In this document: positions 1 through 8,977 of the stretch, piece after piece
Position numbering within the stretch: the stretch's first letter is position 1
Layout: every line of letters begins with the position of its first letter
NCBI RefSeq assembly: GCF_002221525.1
Contig: NZ_CP011028.1
Coordinates: 2,553,001-2,617,000, forward strand
From: Pseudoalteromonas espejiana DSM 9414
Lineage (GTDB): Bacteria; Pseudomonadota; Gammaproteobacteria; Enterobacterales; Alteromonadaceae
Length of the DNA stretch: 64,000 bases
Direction of reading: 5' to 3'
Translations under genes and position numbers: made by a program
The notes under the pieces: model-generated
Databases searched by the model: none
Told to the model about the DNA's origin: nothing
What the model saw: only the letters and a program-made list of their open reading frames with translations

Positions 1-1536
1 ATTGTTCGTACCGCATCACGCTATGGTGAGCGCTTAGTAACTCATAACGCCACATTTTTATTACTTAGTGAAATTCGCGTAAATATGTTTGCAACGCTAA
101 GTAAGCTAAACAATGTAGATTTAGCAATGAGCCGCAGCGCCGATTTAGTAAACCGCTTACAAAACGATGTAGATGCGCTTGATAAATTTTACTTAAACAT
201 ATTACTGCCTATGCTAGTAGCGCTGTTAAGCGTACCTATTATTATGGTGTTTATGGCGGCCTATAATGCAAACGTTGCACTTATTTGTTTTATTGGCATT
301 TTATTAATTGGTGTTGTTTTACCGGCGCTATTAAGTGTTAAATTAAACAAAAATAGTCATAAAGAAACACAACTAAGTGCCCAGCTTAGGGCTGAACTTT
401 CTGATACGCTAACCGGCCTTAGAGAGCTTAGTATTTATCAAGCAAGTGGCGCTCAAATTTCAAAATGTGATAATTTAAATGGGCAATACAACCAGCAACT
501 TTATAGTCGCCATAAAGCACTAGCAAATAGCGACGGTTTAAGTTTGCTGGTAGTGCAATTAGCCATGCTAGGCGCCATCGTTACTATTGTGCCATTGGTG
601 TACAGCGGTGCCATGATAAATGTAGAGCTTGCTATGCTAAGCCTATTTGTATTGGCAAGCTTTGAAAGCGTATTGCTCCTGCCTAATGCATTTATAGAGC
701 TGCCTAATGTGCTAAAAGCCGCAGAGCGACTATTTACACTTCAAGATAAAGTATCTGATCAGAGCAACAATCACAGCGCTTTAATTGATACTCCGTTTGA
801 TAAAAATAATACCGCACTAACACTTAACAACATTAGCTATAAATACGATGAGCATAATGCATTAACTGATGTGAGCTTTATGCTAAAAGCGCAGCAAAAA
901 GTAGCCATTGTAGGTAAAAGCGGCAGCGGTAAAACCACCTTGGTTAATTTGCTCACCGGGCTATGGCCTATTCAAAGCGGCAGCATTGAGTTACATGATC
1001 AAAGCATTTCTCATGACTTGCACTCACTAAGTACTGACACCCGCGCAAGCGTTATAAATATATTAGCGCAGCAGCACCATATTTTTGATGGCACCCTAAG
1101 TGAAAATTTACGTTACGCAGCGCCAAGTGCAACAAATGAGCAAATGCACACCGCGCTTGAGCAAGCACAGCTTGGGCAATGGTTAAGTGAGCTAAAAAGT
1201 GGCTTAAATACACGTTTAGGCACAGGCGGACGTAATGTATCTCAAGGGCAATCTAGGCGCATAGCTATAGCTCAAGCTTTATTGCAAAGCCCCGCTATTT
1301 TAGTACTTGATGAGCCAACTGAGGGCTTAGATAATCAATCTAAACAAAGTGTAATGCATGCCATTATGACCGTAATGAATAATGCAAGCGTGCTTACGAT
1401 TACTCACGACCCCGCTCTTTTAACCCAAATGGATAACATTGTGTGGTTAGAAGATGGAAAAATAATAGCGCAAGGTACACACCAACAGCTTAGTGAACAA
1501 TACGATGATTATGTATCGTTAACCACCCGCTTTTAA
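1..1536 (+). CDS. cydC: CydC, subunit of CydDC thiol-exporting ABC transporter (5' end cut off)
   Basis: Half of the heterodimeric CydDC exporter, which moves cysteine/glutathione to the periplasm and is needed for cytochrome bd assembly. The frame is open back to base 1 (visible start reads IVRTASRYGERLVTHNATF, a CydC-type stretch), so the first in-frame ATG at 85 is not the start; roughly 60 N-terminal residues are missing compared with E. coli CydC. The visible part has membrane segments followed by an ATPase domain with Walker A GKSGSGKTT (nt ~912-938), Walker B ILVLDEPTEGLD and H-loop TITHD. The ABC signature reads NVSQGQSRR instead of the usual LSGGE/Q. cydD is expected just upstream, outside the window. 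Confidence 0.9.
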   Translation: MVRTASRYGERLVTHNATFLLLSEIRVNMFATLSKLNNVDLAMSRSADLVNRLQNDVDALDKFYLNILLPMLVALLSVPIIMVFMAAYNANVALICFIGILLIGVVLPALLSVKLNKNSHKETQLSAQLRAELSDTLTGLRELSIYQASGAQISKCDNLNGQYNQQLYSRHKALANSDGLSLLVVQLAMLGAIVTIVPLVYSGAMINVELAMLSLFVLASFESVLLLPNAFIELPNVLKAAERLFTLQDKVSDQSNNHSALIDTPFDKNNTALTLNNISYKYDEHNALTDVSFMLKAQQKVAIVGKSGSGKTTLVNLLTGLWPIQSGSIELHDQSISHDLHSLSTDTRASVINILAQQHHIFDGTLSENLRYAAPSATNEQMHTALEQAQLGQWLSELKSGLNTRLGTGGRNVSQGQSRRIAIAQALLQSPAILVLDEPTEGLDNQSKQSVMHAIMTVMNNASVLTITHDPALLTQMDNIVWLEDGKIIAQGTHQQLSEQYDDYVSLTTRF

Positions 1537-1541
1537 TATGA

Positions 1542-1928
1542 CTAGTCTTTTAAAACACTAACAGACACATCAATAATGCCGACTTTAGGGTCGGCTATTT
1601 TTTTAAACATCCCTAGTGATAAATCAATAACGCGGCCACGCACATATGGGCCTCTGTCGTTTATTCTTACTATTACCGATTTATTATTAGCTAAGTTAGT
1701 TACTTTTACTTTAGTGCCAAAAGCAAAGTCTAAGTGCGCGGCAGTCGCTGCGCTTTGACTAAACGTTTCGCCACTAGCTGTTGTACGCCCATGGTATTTG
1801 TTAGCATAGTATGAGGCTTTACCCACCTGAGTTACTTCGCCATTTGATGAGATAACAATAGGTTGGCTACTACATGCAGCCAATATAAGGCTAAAACTTA
1901 AAGTAAAAACTAACTGTGATATACGCAT
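1542..1928 (-). CDS. RlpA-like double-psi beta-barrel lipoprotein
   Basis: Small 128-residue outer-envelope lipoprotein. The N-terminus is a lipoprotein signal ending in the lipobox LAAC (Cys about residue 19). Residues ~36-125 form an RlpA-type double-psi beta-barrel: [19 protein letters not shown] near the start and [18 protein letters not shown] later, with the conserved Asp-Arg-Gly-Pro. RlpA proteins bind denuded septal peptidoglycan and some are lytic transglycosylases. Unlike E. coli RlpA (about 360 residues) there is no C-terminal SPOR domain, so this is a minimal form and septal targeting is uncertain. It ends 5 bp from the cydC stop, tail to tail. Confidence 0.8.
   Translation of the reverse strand: MRISQLVFTLSFSLILAACSSQPIVISSNGEVTQVGKASYYANKYHGRTTASGETFSQSAATAAHLDFAFGTKVKVTNLANNKSVIVRINDRGPYVRGRVIDLSLGMFKKIADPKVGIIDVSVSVLKD
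1578..1604 (+). terminator. Rho-independent terminator of cydC, inside the convergent rlpA-like gene
   Basis: GCCGAC, loop TTTAGG, GTCGGC, then TATTTTTTT on the + strand, about 40 bases after the cydC stop. It lies within the 3' coding part of the opposite-strand lipoprotein gene, so the same DNA serves as terminator and as codons. Confidence 0.7.
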
Positions 1929-2017
1929 AAAAAGACTTTAATTATAAAAATTGGCGCAAGCGTAACCTTAACACCCTGAGCATGTACTGAATTTAACAAA
2001 GGCATTTTGAATAACAA

Positions 2018-2172
2018 ATACCAATTCGCTTAATTAAGTAGTCTATTTTGAAGTAGTGAAACCTTGTCGATAGAATGGCAAAAAATTCGCTATTTAGTTG
2101 TTCAAAATGAGAAACCTTTAACGCAGCTAACATCAGGTTTTGCCACTCAAAATGGTTAATAACAATTGGTAT
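2018..2172. repeat. MITE-like element with 9-bp inverted ends
   Basis: The stretch begins ATACCAATT and ends AATTGGTAT, perfect 9-bp inverted termini about 155 bp apart, with no plausible coding content inside. Ends of this kind are familiar from short non-autonomous elements in Alteromonadales (recollection, not searched). No second copy is visible in this window, so its repetitive nature is inferred. Confidence 0.45.
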
Positions 2173-2186
2173 AAATTACAGGCAAT

Positions 2187-2223
2187 AAAAAACCACCGTC
2201 GATTTATCTCAGGTGGTTTATTT
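2187..2223 (-). terminator. Terminator of the lpx operon after lpxA
   Basis: On the - strand AAACCACC and GGTGGTTT flank a 14-base loop and are followed by a T-run (GGTTTTTTATT). It starts about 15 bases after the lpxA stop and marks the end of the long leftward operon. Confidence 0.75.
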
Positions 2224-2238
2224 AAAAACAGTGAGCGC

Positions 2239-3009
2239 TTATCTTACGATACCGCGCTCAGAGCCTTTAACAAAATCTATCATGGTTTGTACTGCTGGGT
2301 ACTTTGCAGCGTCTTCACTTAGTGAAGCTATGGCTTCATCAACACCTAAGCTCTTACGGTAAAACGCTTTATAAGCACGGCGTACTGCCATTATTTCATC
2401 GCTTTCAAAGCCACGACGTTTCATGCCTTCTTTATTGATTGCTGCAGGGCCTGCTGGCATACCAATAGTAGTAACAAACGGCGGTACGTCTTTATTAACA
2501 CCCGAGTACATGCCAATAAATGCGTGATCACCAATTTTACAAAACTGATGCACACCCGAGTTACCACCTAAGATAACCCAGTCACCTACATGTACATGGC
2601 CTGCAACACTTGCGTTATTAGCAAAAATTACGTTATCGCCAATTACGGCATCGTGAGCAACATGGGTATATGCCATAAATAAGTTATTGCTACCAATTTT
2701 AGTAACACCTTGGTCCTGAATAGTACCGCGGTGAATGGTTGCACACTCACGAATAACGTTATTGTCGCCAATAATGAGGGTTGTTGGCTCGTTGTTGTAT
2801 TTTTTGTCTTGGCAGGCTTCGCCTACAGACGCAAATTGGAAAATATGATTACCAGAACCAATAGTAGATGGCCCTTTAACAACAACGTGAGACTCAATAA
2901 TACAGTCATCACCGATCACAACATCATTGCCAATATAGCTATACGGACCAACTGAGACATTGTTGCCTAGTTTAGCGCCAGGTTCGATTATTGCTGTAGA
3001 ATGGATCAC
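2239..3009 (-). CDS. lpxA: LpxA, UDP-N-acetylglucosamine O-acyltransferase
   Basis: First enzyme of lipid A synthesis: transfers (R)-3-hydroxyacyl from acyl-ACP to the 3-OH of UDP-GlcNAc in the cytoplasm. 256 residues, made of hexapeptide repeats (I-G-x-x-x-x type) forming a left-handed beta helix, with the catalytic His in the segment THVAHDAVIGDN and a helical C-terminal domain (KRRGFESDEI). I start it at the GTG at 3009, two bases after the fabZ stop, preceded by GAGAAGAGAG; this gives VIHSTAIIEPGAK, the family N-terminus. The upstream ATG at 3033 would add 8 residues and overlap fabZ. Last gene of the operon. Confidence 0.95.
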   Translation of the reverse strand: MIHSTAIIEPGAKLGNNVSVGPYSYIGNDVVIGDDCIIESHVVVKGPSTIGSGNHIFQFASVGEACQDKKYNNEPTTLIIGDNNVIRECATIHRGTIQDQGVTKIGSNNLFMAYTHVAHDAVIGDNVIFANNASVAGHVHVGDWVILGGNSGVHQFCKIGDHAFIGMYSGVNKDVPPFVTTIGMPAGPAAINKEGMKRRGFESDEIMAVRRAYKAFYRKSLGVDEAIASLSEDAAKYPAVQTMIDFVKGSERGIVR

Positions 3010-3011
3010 TA

Positions 3012-3464
3012 TTAAAACTCTCTTCTCGCACACATAATTTCGGCACTACATACAACCTTGCCGTCGACTCTTGCTTCAGCGGCAAATTTCCATATATTGC
3101 GGCGTTCTTTTAAAAATTCTACATGCAAATGCATTGTATCGCCTGGTACTACTGGCTGTTTAAAACGCGCGTTATCTACCGCTGCAAATAAGTAAAGCTC
3201 ATTATCGCTACGGTTTTCTACTGTTTTAAAACCTAGTAAACCAGTGGCTTGCGCCATTGCTTCTAATATTAGCACACCAGGAAAAATTGGCTGATTAGGA
3301 AAATGGCCAGTAAAAATAGGTTCGTTAATAGAAACATTTTTAATCGCATGAAGTGACTCGCCAGGGGTAAAGTCAATAACACGATCAATTAACAGCATCG
3401 GGTAACGATGTGGTAATAAACTTAAAATTTCTTGAATATCAAGGCTATTTAATTCGTTTGCCAA
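3012..3464 (-). CDS. fabZ: FabZ, 3-hydroxyacyl-ACP dehydratase
   Basis: Dehydrates 3-hydroxyacyl-ACP in fatty acid elongation; the same substrates feed LpxA and LpxD on either side. 150 residues, with hot-dog fold motifs [14 protein letters not shown] (catalytic His) and [20 protein letters not shown] (catalytic Glu). I choose a TTG start at 3464: it has an excellent Shine-Dalgarno AAGGA seven bases upstream, and the resulting length matches E. coli FabZ (151) with the HRYP motif in register. A longer frame from a TTG at 3488 lacks this site. Confidence 0.95.
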   Translation of the reverse strand: MANELNSLDIQEILSLLPHRYPMLLIDRVIDFTPGESLHAIKNVSINEPIFTGHFPNQPIFPGVLILEAMAQATGLLGFKTVENRSDNELYLFAAVDNARFKQPVVPGDTMHLHVEFLKERRNIWKFAAEARVDGKVVCSAEIMCARREF

Positions 3465-3490
3465 AATAGCATCCTTATTAGTGTTCAACG

Positions 3491-4513
3491 TTATGACTTA
3501 GCCAATGCCTCAAGCGCTTTAAGACGTGATTTCATGTCTGAAAGATTACGCAAGTGAGCAATTGATTTACGCCATTCTTTATTAGTTGTATGGGGCATAC
3601 CAGATGAGTAAATACCCGGCTCGGTGATCGACTTAGTCACCATACTCATACCGGTAATTATAACACCATCGCATACTGACATGTGACCATTAATTGCAGT
3701 CATGCCACCAATTTGACAGTTTTTGCCAATGGTTACACTCCCTGCTAGTACAGTACAGCCTGCAATTGCAGTTCCCGAATTAACTTCAACGTTGTGCGCT
3801 ATTTGGCATTGGTTATCAATAATTACATTGCTATGAATTATTGTGTTATCCAGTGCGCCACGGTCAATAGTTGTACTTGCGCCAATCTCAACCTTGTCGC
3901 CAATAAGCACAGAGCCTAATTGAGGGATTTTAACCCATTGCCCACGCTCGTTAGCATAGCCAAATCCGTCGCTGCCAACCACGCTGTTTGCTTGAAACAA
4001 ACAATCTGCACCAATCTCAACATCGTGATAAATAGTCACACTCGGCCAAAGCTTTGTGCCAGAACCTATTTTAACACGTTCTCCGATAAAACTGTTCGGA
4101 CCAATTTGCGCGTTGTCTGCAATTACCGCATCGGCTTCTATCACCACGTTTGCACCAATTGCAGCGCTGTCGCTTACAATCGCTGTTGGGTGAATAGTGG
4201 CACTAGGGTGAACCCCTTGCGAGGCTGAGCGAGGTGTTGTATCCATAAATTGCGCGAGTTTTGCGTAACTTACATAAGGATTAGCAACAACGATTTTACC
4301 GCCAGTAAAATAAGGCGCGTCGGCTTCACTTAAAATAACGGCACTTGCCTGAGTGCTCTCAAGTTGTGTGCGATATTTTGAGTTCGCTAAAAATGCAATA
4401 TGCCCAGAACGGGCATTTGCAAGTGTAGCTATTTTTGTTATTTCTAAAGCGCCATCACCTTGAAGCTCGGCGCCTAGAAGTTCCGCAATTTGCGAAAGCG
4501 TATAATTTTGCAT
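3491..4513 (-). CDS. lpxD: LpxD, UDP-3-O-acylglucosamine N-acyltransferase
   Basis: Third enzyme of lipid A synthesis: adds the second 3-hydroxyacyl chain, to the 2-amino group of UDP-3-O-acyl-GlcN. 340 residues: an N-terminal uridine-binding domain ([17 protein letters not shown]...), long hexapeptide-repeat beta helix, and a C-terminal helix. The catalytic His lies in the region QIAHNVEV. Start taken at ATG 4513, seven bases after the ompH stop; a frame 11 codons longer (4546) would run back into ompH. Ends 26 bases before the fabZ TTG start. Confidence 0.95.
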   Translation of the reverse strand: MQNYTLSQIAELLGAELQGDGALEITKIATLANARSGHIAFLANSKYRTQLESTQASAVILSEADAPYFTGGKIVVANPYVSYAKLAQFMDTTPRSASQGVHPSATIHPTAIVSDSAAIGANVVIEADAVIADNAQIGPNSFIGERVKIGSGTKLWPSVTIYHDVEIGADCLFQANSVVGSDGFGYANERGQWVKIPQLGSVLIGDKVEIGASTTIDRGALDNTIIHSNVIIDNQCQIAHNVEVNSGTAIAGCTVLAGSVTIGKNCQIGGMTAINGHMSVCDGVIITGMSMVTKSITEPGIYSSGMPHTTNKEWRKSIAHLRNLSDMKSRLKALEALAKS

Positions 4514-4520
4514 AGATAGA

Positions 4521-5039
4521 TTATTTCTTGCTAACAGCTGATACAACTTTGCCTGAAAGATCCGTTACTTCTTTAGGGTTAAAGTAAATTGTAGTGTCTT
4601 TTACTTTAACTTCGTCGAAGTCGCCATCTTTAGCAATTTCTTCAATCGTTTTAATAATTAAACCCTGAACTTTAGCAAGCTCTTGGTTTTGACGTGTTTT
4701 GATTTCTTGCTCTAAAGGACGGCCTTTTTCTGCAAGGTTTTGTTGCATGCCTTGAATTTTGTCACGTAATGCATCTTTTTGAGCTTGGCTCATAGTTGTG
4801 CTTTCACGCTTAAATTTTTCAGCTTCAAAACGAATGTCGCCCTGAAGTTTTTCAAGTTCTTGACGACGTTCAGCAAACTCAGTTTGTAAAGACTGTTCAA
4901 TCTTAGCCATTTGAGGAATTTGCTTGTAGATCTCTTGCATATCAACAATGCCTACTTTGTGGGCAAATGCACTTGCAGAAGTACCCATCATTAATGTTGC
5001 TAACACGGCTACTGCTGTTGATTTAAATAATTTTTTCAC
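4521..5039 (-). CDS. ompH: OmpH/Skp periplasmic chaperone
   Basis: Periplasmic trimeric holdase that carries unfolded outer-membrane proteins to BamA, encoded just upstream. 172 residues: signal peptide with cleavage near ASAFA-HK (residue ~27), the Skp opening VGIVDMQEIYKQIPQ, then a long charged alpha-helical coiled-coil arm (~40-140). Starts with GTG at 5039, backed by an AAGGAG Shine-Dalgarno seven bases upstream. Eleven bases separate it from the bamA stop. Confidence 0.93.
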   Translation of the reverse strand: MKKLFKSTAVAVLATLMMGTSASAFAHKVGIVDMQEIYKQIPQMAKIEQSLQTEFAERRQELEKLQGDIRFEAEKFKRESTTMSQAQKDALRDKIQGMQQNLAEKGRPLEQEIKTRQNQELAKVQGLIIKTIEEIAKDGDFDEVKVKDTTIYFNPKEVTDLSGKVVSAVSKK

Positions 5040-5050
5040 AAAAAACTCCT

Positions 5051-7522
5051 TTAGAAAGTGTTACTAATATTAAAGCTGATGGTCTTTGTATCGTCATCTT
5101 CTTCTTTTTGCAACGGATACGCAAAACTAATCAGCATAGGACCCATTGGAGAGATCCATTGTAAAGATAAACCGGTTGATACCCTAAAGCGCATTGGATC
5201 AGAGTAATCATCTAACTTAGCACGCTCATCTGGCGCTAAGTTTTGGAAACGGTCAACGCTAAATTCAGTATCCCATACGTTGGCAGCGTCCACAAAGAAA
5301 CTGGTACGTACAGAGCTGGTGTTTTCTTCATCTAGGAACGGCGTTGGTACAATTAATTCCATACCAGCAACCGCTTTAGCATTACCACCAATACGACCTT
5401 GTGGTACTAAAATATCGAACTGGTCTGAACCGCCAATGCTACCCGTAGTTGTGCCATCAGCGCCTGGTGTACCAGGAATTGATAACGGAATACGCGATAC
5501 TGCACGTGGCAATATTGTATTACGGTCAAAGCCACGTAGTTCCATTTCGGTTATACGGAAGAACTCTTGGAACGGCAAGGTTTGCTCGTAACCATTTGTT
5601 GACCCATAACCATTACCATAGCCAAGTGCTGCACGTGTTGAGAACACCCAACGATGGTCGTTAGAAATTGGCCAGTAAAAACGCGAGTCGTAGTTCAGTT
5701 TAAAGTACTGAAGGTCAGAGTTAGGCGTTGTTGCTGTTAAGTTTACTGTTTGACGCGAACCAGCCGTAGGGAATAAACCACGGTTAACGGTAATACGCGA
5801 CCAACCTACACTTAGCTCATATTTAGTAAAGTCAAAGCCAGCATCTGGATTGTCTTCATCTAAGAAGGTTTCGCGAAGTACACGTGTTTGCTCGTACTCA
5901 GCAATTTCTGATAGCTCTTCTTGAATCCAACGAACACCAAAATTAATACGATTTACCGCATCAATTGGAAAACCAATATTAGTACCAATACCGTAACTTG
6001 TAGATTTGTAATCTACTAGACTGAATTTACTCGCATCGTAGTTATTGTAAAAAATACTACTACCTTGCGATACACCATCAGGCGTAAAGTAAGGGTCGGT
6101 GTACGATAAGCTAATGCTCTCAGAACCCGTAGAGGTATTTAAGTTTAAGCCAATTTGGTTACCCGTACCTAAAAAGTTAGATTCGGTAACACCAATATTA
6201 AACTGTAAACCTGCGTATGAGCCATATGCAAGACCTGCATTAAAGCTACCTGCTGATTGTTCTTTTACCGTAAAGTCTACGTCTACTTGGTCGTCTACAC
6301 CTGGTACAGGCACTACGTTAAAATCAACCGTTTCCATGTATGGTAAACGCTGAATTTGTAATTTAGAGCGCTCAAGGTTTTGGTTTGATAACCAAGCACC
6401 TTCAAGCTGTGTCATTTCACGGCGAAGCACTTCATCCGCGGTGTTTTGGTTACCACCTACAATAATACGACGAACATAAACACGCTTACCCGGGTTAACC
6501 GAAAGCGTTAACTGTACTTCTTGTTTTTCATCGTCAATTTCAGGAATTGTGCGTACTTCGGCGTTCGCATAACCAAAACGTGCTAAATAGCTTTTAATAA
6601 ATTCTTCTGAAGAGGTAACTACAGAGCCATTGTACAGCTCACCGGCACGAAGTGGGATAACGCTCTTTATAAGTTCTTCACGGCCAAGTAAATCACCAAT
6701 AAAGTCAAAACCTTTAACTGTGTATTTAACACCTTCAGTTAAGTTAGCTGTAACATAAACTGATTCGCGCTCAGGACTTACAGATACTTGCGTTGAGTCG
6801 ATATTAAAACGCAAGTAACCACGGTCTAAGTAGTAGCTGCGGATTTTTTCTAAATCGCCTTCAATGGTTTGCTTTTGGTAGCGATCGCTACCCATAAACT
6901 GCCACCATGGTAAATCTTGTTGCGATTCAGCAAGTTTTAATAGTTCTTCGTTTGAGAAAAGCTCATTACCTACTAAGTTAATTTGACGAATAGACGCAGC
7001 TTCGCCCTCGTCAAATTCAAGCTTTAGCTTTACACGGTTACGTGGCAACTTAGTAACGCTAATATCAACCGTTGCGTTGTATTTACCAATACTGTGGAAA
7101 AACTCAACTAAGCCTTTTTCGATATTATCGATAACGGTTTTATCAAGTGGTTCGCCTTGGCGAATATCTTGTTGGTCGAGCGATTCGTTAAGCTGCTCGT
7201 CTTTAATATCTTTATTGCCTTCAAACTCAATAAAGCTAATGGTAGGACGCTCAGTAACTTTAAAAATAACGTTATTGCCATCGCGTAACGCTTTGATGTT
7301 GTCAAAGTGACCTGAACGATAAAGTGACTTTATTGTTTTTGAAATCGTATACTCGTCTACGTTATCGCCCACATTGATAGGCACATGCGTTAGTGCTGCA
7401 CCAAGTGCTACACGTTGCAAACCTTCAATTTTTAAATCTTCAACAATAAAGGAGTTTTGGCCCAGGGCTGCAAAACTTGCACCCAATAAACTTGTAACTG
7501 CCAAATGTTTTTTTATAGCCAT
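5051..7522 (-). CDS. bamA: BamA, outer-membrane protein assembly factor
   Basis: Central subunit of the BAM complex that inserts beta-barrel proteins into the outer membrane. 823 residues: signal peptide (MAIKKHLAVTSLLGASFAALG), then five POTRA domains (~25-420; begins FIVEDLKIEGLQRV), then a 16-strand barrel of the Omp85 family with the loop-6 motif ELRGFD and a C-terminal aromatic signature ending in Phe (ISNTF). I start at ATG 7522, with AAGGAT about 12 bases upstream; a frame from 7567 adds 15 polar residues before the signal peptide and is unlikely. It lies between rseP and ompH, the usual order. Confidence 0.95.
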   Translation of the reverse strand: MAIKKHLAVTSLLGASFAALGQNSFIVEDLKIEGLQRVALGAALTHVPINVGDNVDEYTISKTIKSLYRSGHFDNIKALRDGNNVIFKVTERPTISFIEFEGNKDIKDEQLNESLDQQDIRQGEPLDKTVIDNIEKGLVEFFHSIGKYNATVDISVTKLPRNRVKLKLEFDEGEAASIRQINLVGNELFSNEELLKLAESQQDLPWWQFMGSDRYQKQTIEGDLEKIRSYYLDRGYLRFNIDSTQVSVSPERESVYVTANLTEGVKYTVKGFDFIGDLLGREELIKSVIPLRAGELYNGSVVTSSEEFIKSYLARFGYANAEVRTIPEIDDEKQEVQLTLSVNPGKRVYVRRIIVGGNQNTADEVLRREMTQLEGAWLSNQNLERSKLQIQRLPYMETVDFNVVPVPGVDDQVDVDFTVKEQSAGSFNAGLAYGSYAGLQFNIGVTESNFLGTGNQIGLNLNTSTGSESISLSYTDPYFTPDGVSQGSSIFYNNYDASKFSLVDYKSTSYGIGTNIGFPIDAVNRINFGVRWIQEELSEIAEYEQTRVLRETFLDEDNPDAGFDFTKYELSVGWSRITVNRGLFPTAGSRQTVNLTATTPNSDLQYFKLNYDSRFYWPISNDHRWVFSTRAALGYGNGYGSTNGYEQTLPFQEFFRITEMELRGFDRNTILPRAVSRIPLSIPGTPGADGTTTGSIGGSDQFDILVPQGRIGGNAKAVAGMELIVPTPFLDEENTSSVRTSFFVDAANVWDTEFSVDRFQNLAPDERAKLDDYSDPMRFRVSTGLSLQWISPMGPMLISFAYPLQKEEDDDTKTISFNISNTF

Positions 7523-7623
7523 TTTATTATCTTTATCCTTTACAACTGTATTACCGCTTAACATCAAATAAAAATTAGTGATGCTTACAATCGTGTTCTA
7601 ATTTAGTAACTGTCACGCTGTAA

Positions 7624-8976
7624 CTACAAACGCGATACATCATTGAACAAAGCGAAACATGTTAAAAATATGAGCAGCAAGGCGCCCACTTTAAAACCAA
7701 ATTCTTGTGTCTTTTCAGAGACCGGCTTTTTACGAAAAAGTTCAATTATGTAATACATTAAGTGTCCACCATCAAGCACTGGCAGAGGTAATAAATTAAA
7801 TACACCCAAGTTAACACTAATTAGTGCTAAAAAGCTTAAAAAGGCCACTAGCCCGTAGCTTACGCTAGTTCCAGCGCCAACTGCAATGCCTACAGGGCCA
7901 CTTAAATTTTTAACCGAGACTTGGCCGGTAATTAAGTTACCAATCATGTCAAAGCTAAGTGTTATAAGGCGCCAAGTCTCTTGCGTTCCACGCGCTATAC
8001 TATCAAGTGGGCCGTAGCTTCTGGTTTCTACGTAGCCCTCTGGCCACGATTGCACAACCGGTGCTACACCTAAAAAACCTTGCTCAATACCTTGATCATT
8101 CATGCGCGATTTAGGCGTTACCATCACGCTTTTTATACTATCTTGTCTTTTTACACTAAATTGTAAAGATTTGTTAGCCGATTGCGTAATAAGATTAACT
8201 AATTGCTGCCAATCGCTTATTGTTTCACCATTTACGGCCACAATCGTATCGTTAACCTGCAAATTTGCCAGTTCTGCGGCTGAATCTTTTGTAATTGCAG
8301 CTATTTTTAATGTGGCTTGCGGCCTAAATGGCACAATACCTAATGAGCTCAGTGGCGGTACATCTTGCTGATCAAGCTTCCAGCCATCTACATTTAATGT
8401 TTTAGTTTGCTCTTGATAGTTTTCAGTACGAACAACAACCGAAACAGATTGCTCACCTAAGCTCGACATTAACGCAAAGGTCGCATCTTGCCATGTAGCA
8501 ATGTTGTCATCGCCAATTTTAATAATTTGCTGCGAGGGCATTATACCCGCCTGCTCTGCCCGGCTTCCTTCGGTTATGCTACCTACGACTGGTTTAACCG
8601 ACTGCACGCCCACCATATACATAGCCGCCAGCGCGACAATTGCGAACAAAAAATTAGCCATAGGGCCTGCAGCAACAATGGCGATGCGTGCCTGAACCGA
8701 TTTAGCATTAAATGATAAGTGGCGCTCGTTTGCAGGTACTTCGTCTACTCGCTCATCGAGCATTTTAACGTAACCACCTAGCGGTATAGCGGCAATAACG
8801 TATTCGGTATTGTATTTGTCGTGCCATTTTAAAAGCGGCTTACCAAAACCAATTGAAAAACGCAGGACTTTAACCCCCATTTTTCGGGCAACCCAAAAGT
8901 GCCCATACTCATGTATGGCAACTAAAATACCTAGGGCTAAAATAAAAGAACCAAGGTTCCAAAAAAAATCTAACAT
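7624..8976 (-). CDS. rseP: RseP, site-2 intramembrane zinc protease
   Basis: Inner-membrane metalloprotease that cuts the anti-sigma factor RseA after DegS, releasing sigma-E, and also clears signal peptides. 450 residues: zinc motif HEYGH (residues 22-26) in the first membrane helix, two PDZ domains in the periplasmic middle part (~115-290), and the third zinc ligand motif NLLPLPVLDGGH near the C-terminus with further membrane helices. It sits one base after ispC, so it is translationally close-coupled, and is upstream of bamA, whose product's failure activates the same stress response. Confidence 0.95.
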   Translation of the reverse strand: MLDFFWNLGSFILALGILVAIHEYGHFWVARKMGVKVLRFSIGFGKPLLKWHDKYNTEYVIAAIPLGGYVKMLDERVDEVPANERHLSFNAKSVQARIAIVAAGPMANFLFAIVALAAMYMVGVQSVKPVVGSITEGSRAEQAGIMPSQQIIKIGDDNIATWQDATFALMSSLGEQSVSVVVRTENYQEQTKTLNVDGWKLDQQDVPPLSSLGIVPFRPQATLKIAAITKDSAAELANLQVNDTIVAVNGETISDWQQLVNLITQSANKSLQFSVKRQDSIKSVMVTPKSRMNDQGIEQGFLGVAPVVQSWPEGYVETRSYGPLDSIARGTQETWRLITLSFDMIGNLITGQVSVKNLSGPVGIAVGAGTSVSYGLVAFLSFLALISVNLGVFNLLPLPVLDGGHLMYYIIELFRKKPVSEKTQEFGFKVGALLLIFLTCFALFNDVSRL

Positions 8977-8977
8977 A

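Larger units (their letters stand above)
1929..2238. other. Intergenic region between rlpA-like gene and lpxA
   Basis: Gap of 310 bases. It holds a possible promoter for the lipoprotein (TATAAT on the - strand near 1942), a MITE-like element (2018-2172) and the lpxA terminator (2187-2223). A 60-codon open frame at 2140-2322 runs from this element into lpxA and is not credible as a gene. Confidence 0.6.

Noticed and set aside
2140..2322. 60-codon open frame spanning the MITE-like element and the lpxA 3' end
   Set aside because: Runs through a terminator into lpxA on the other strand; no Shine-Dalgarno site or recognisable content.
7108..7305. 65-codon same-strand alternative frame inside bamA, and the like inside tsf (13393-13596) and rpsB (14803-14985)
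   Set aside because: They are out-of-frame readings of highly expressed genes, rich in Lys/Leu, without start signals.
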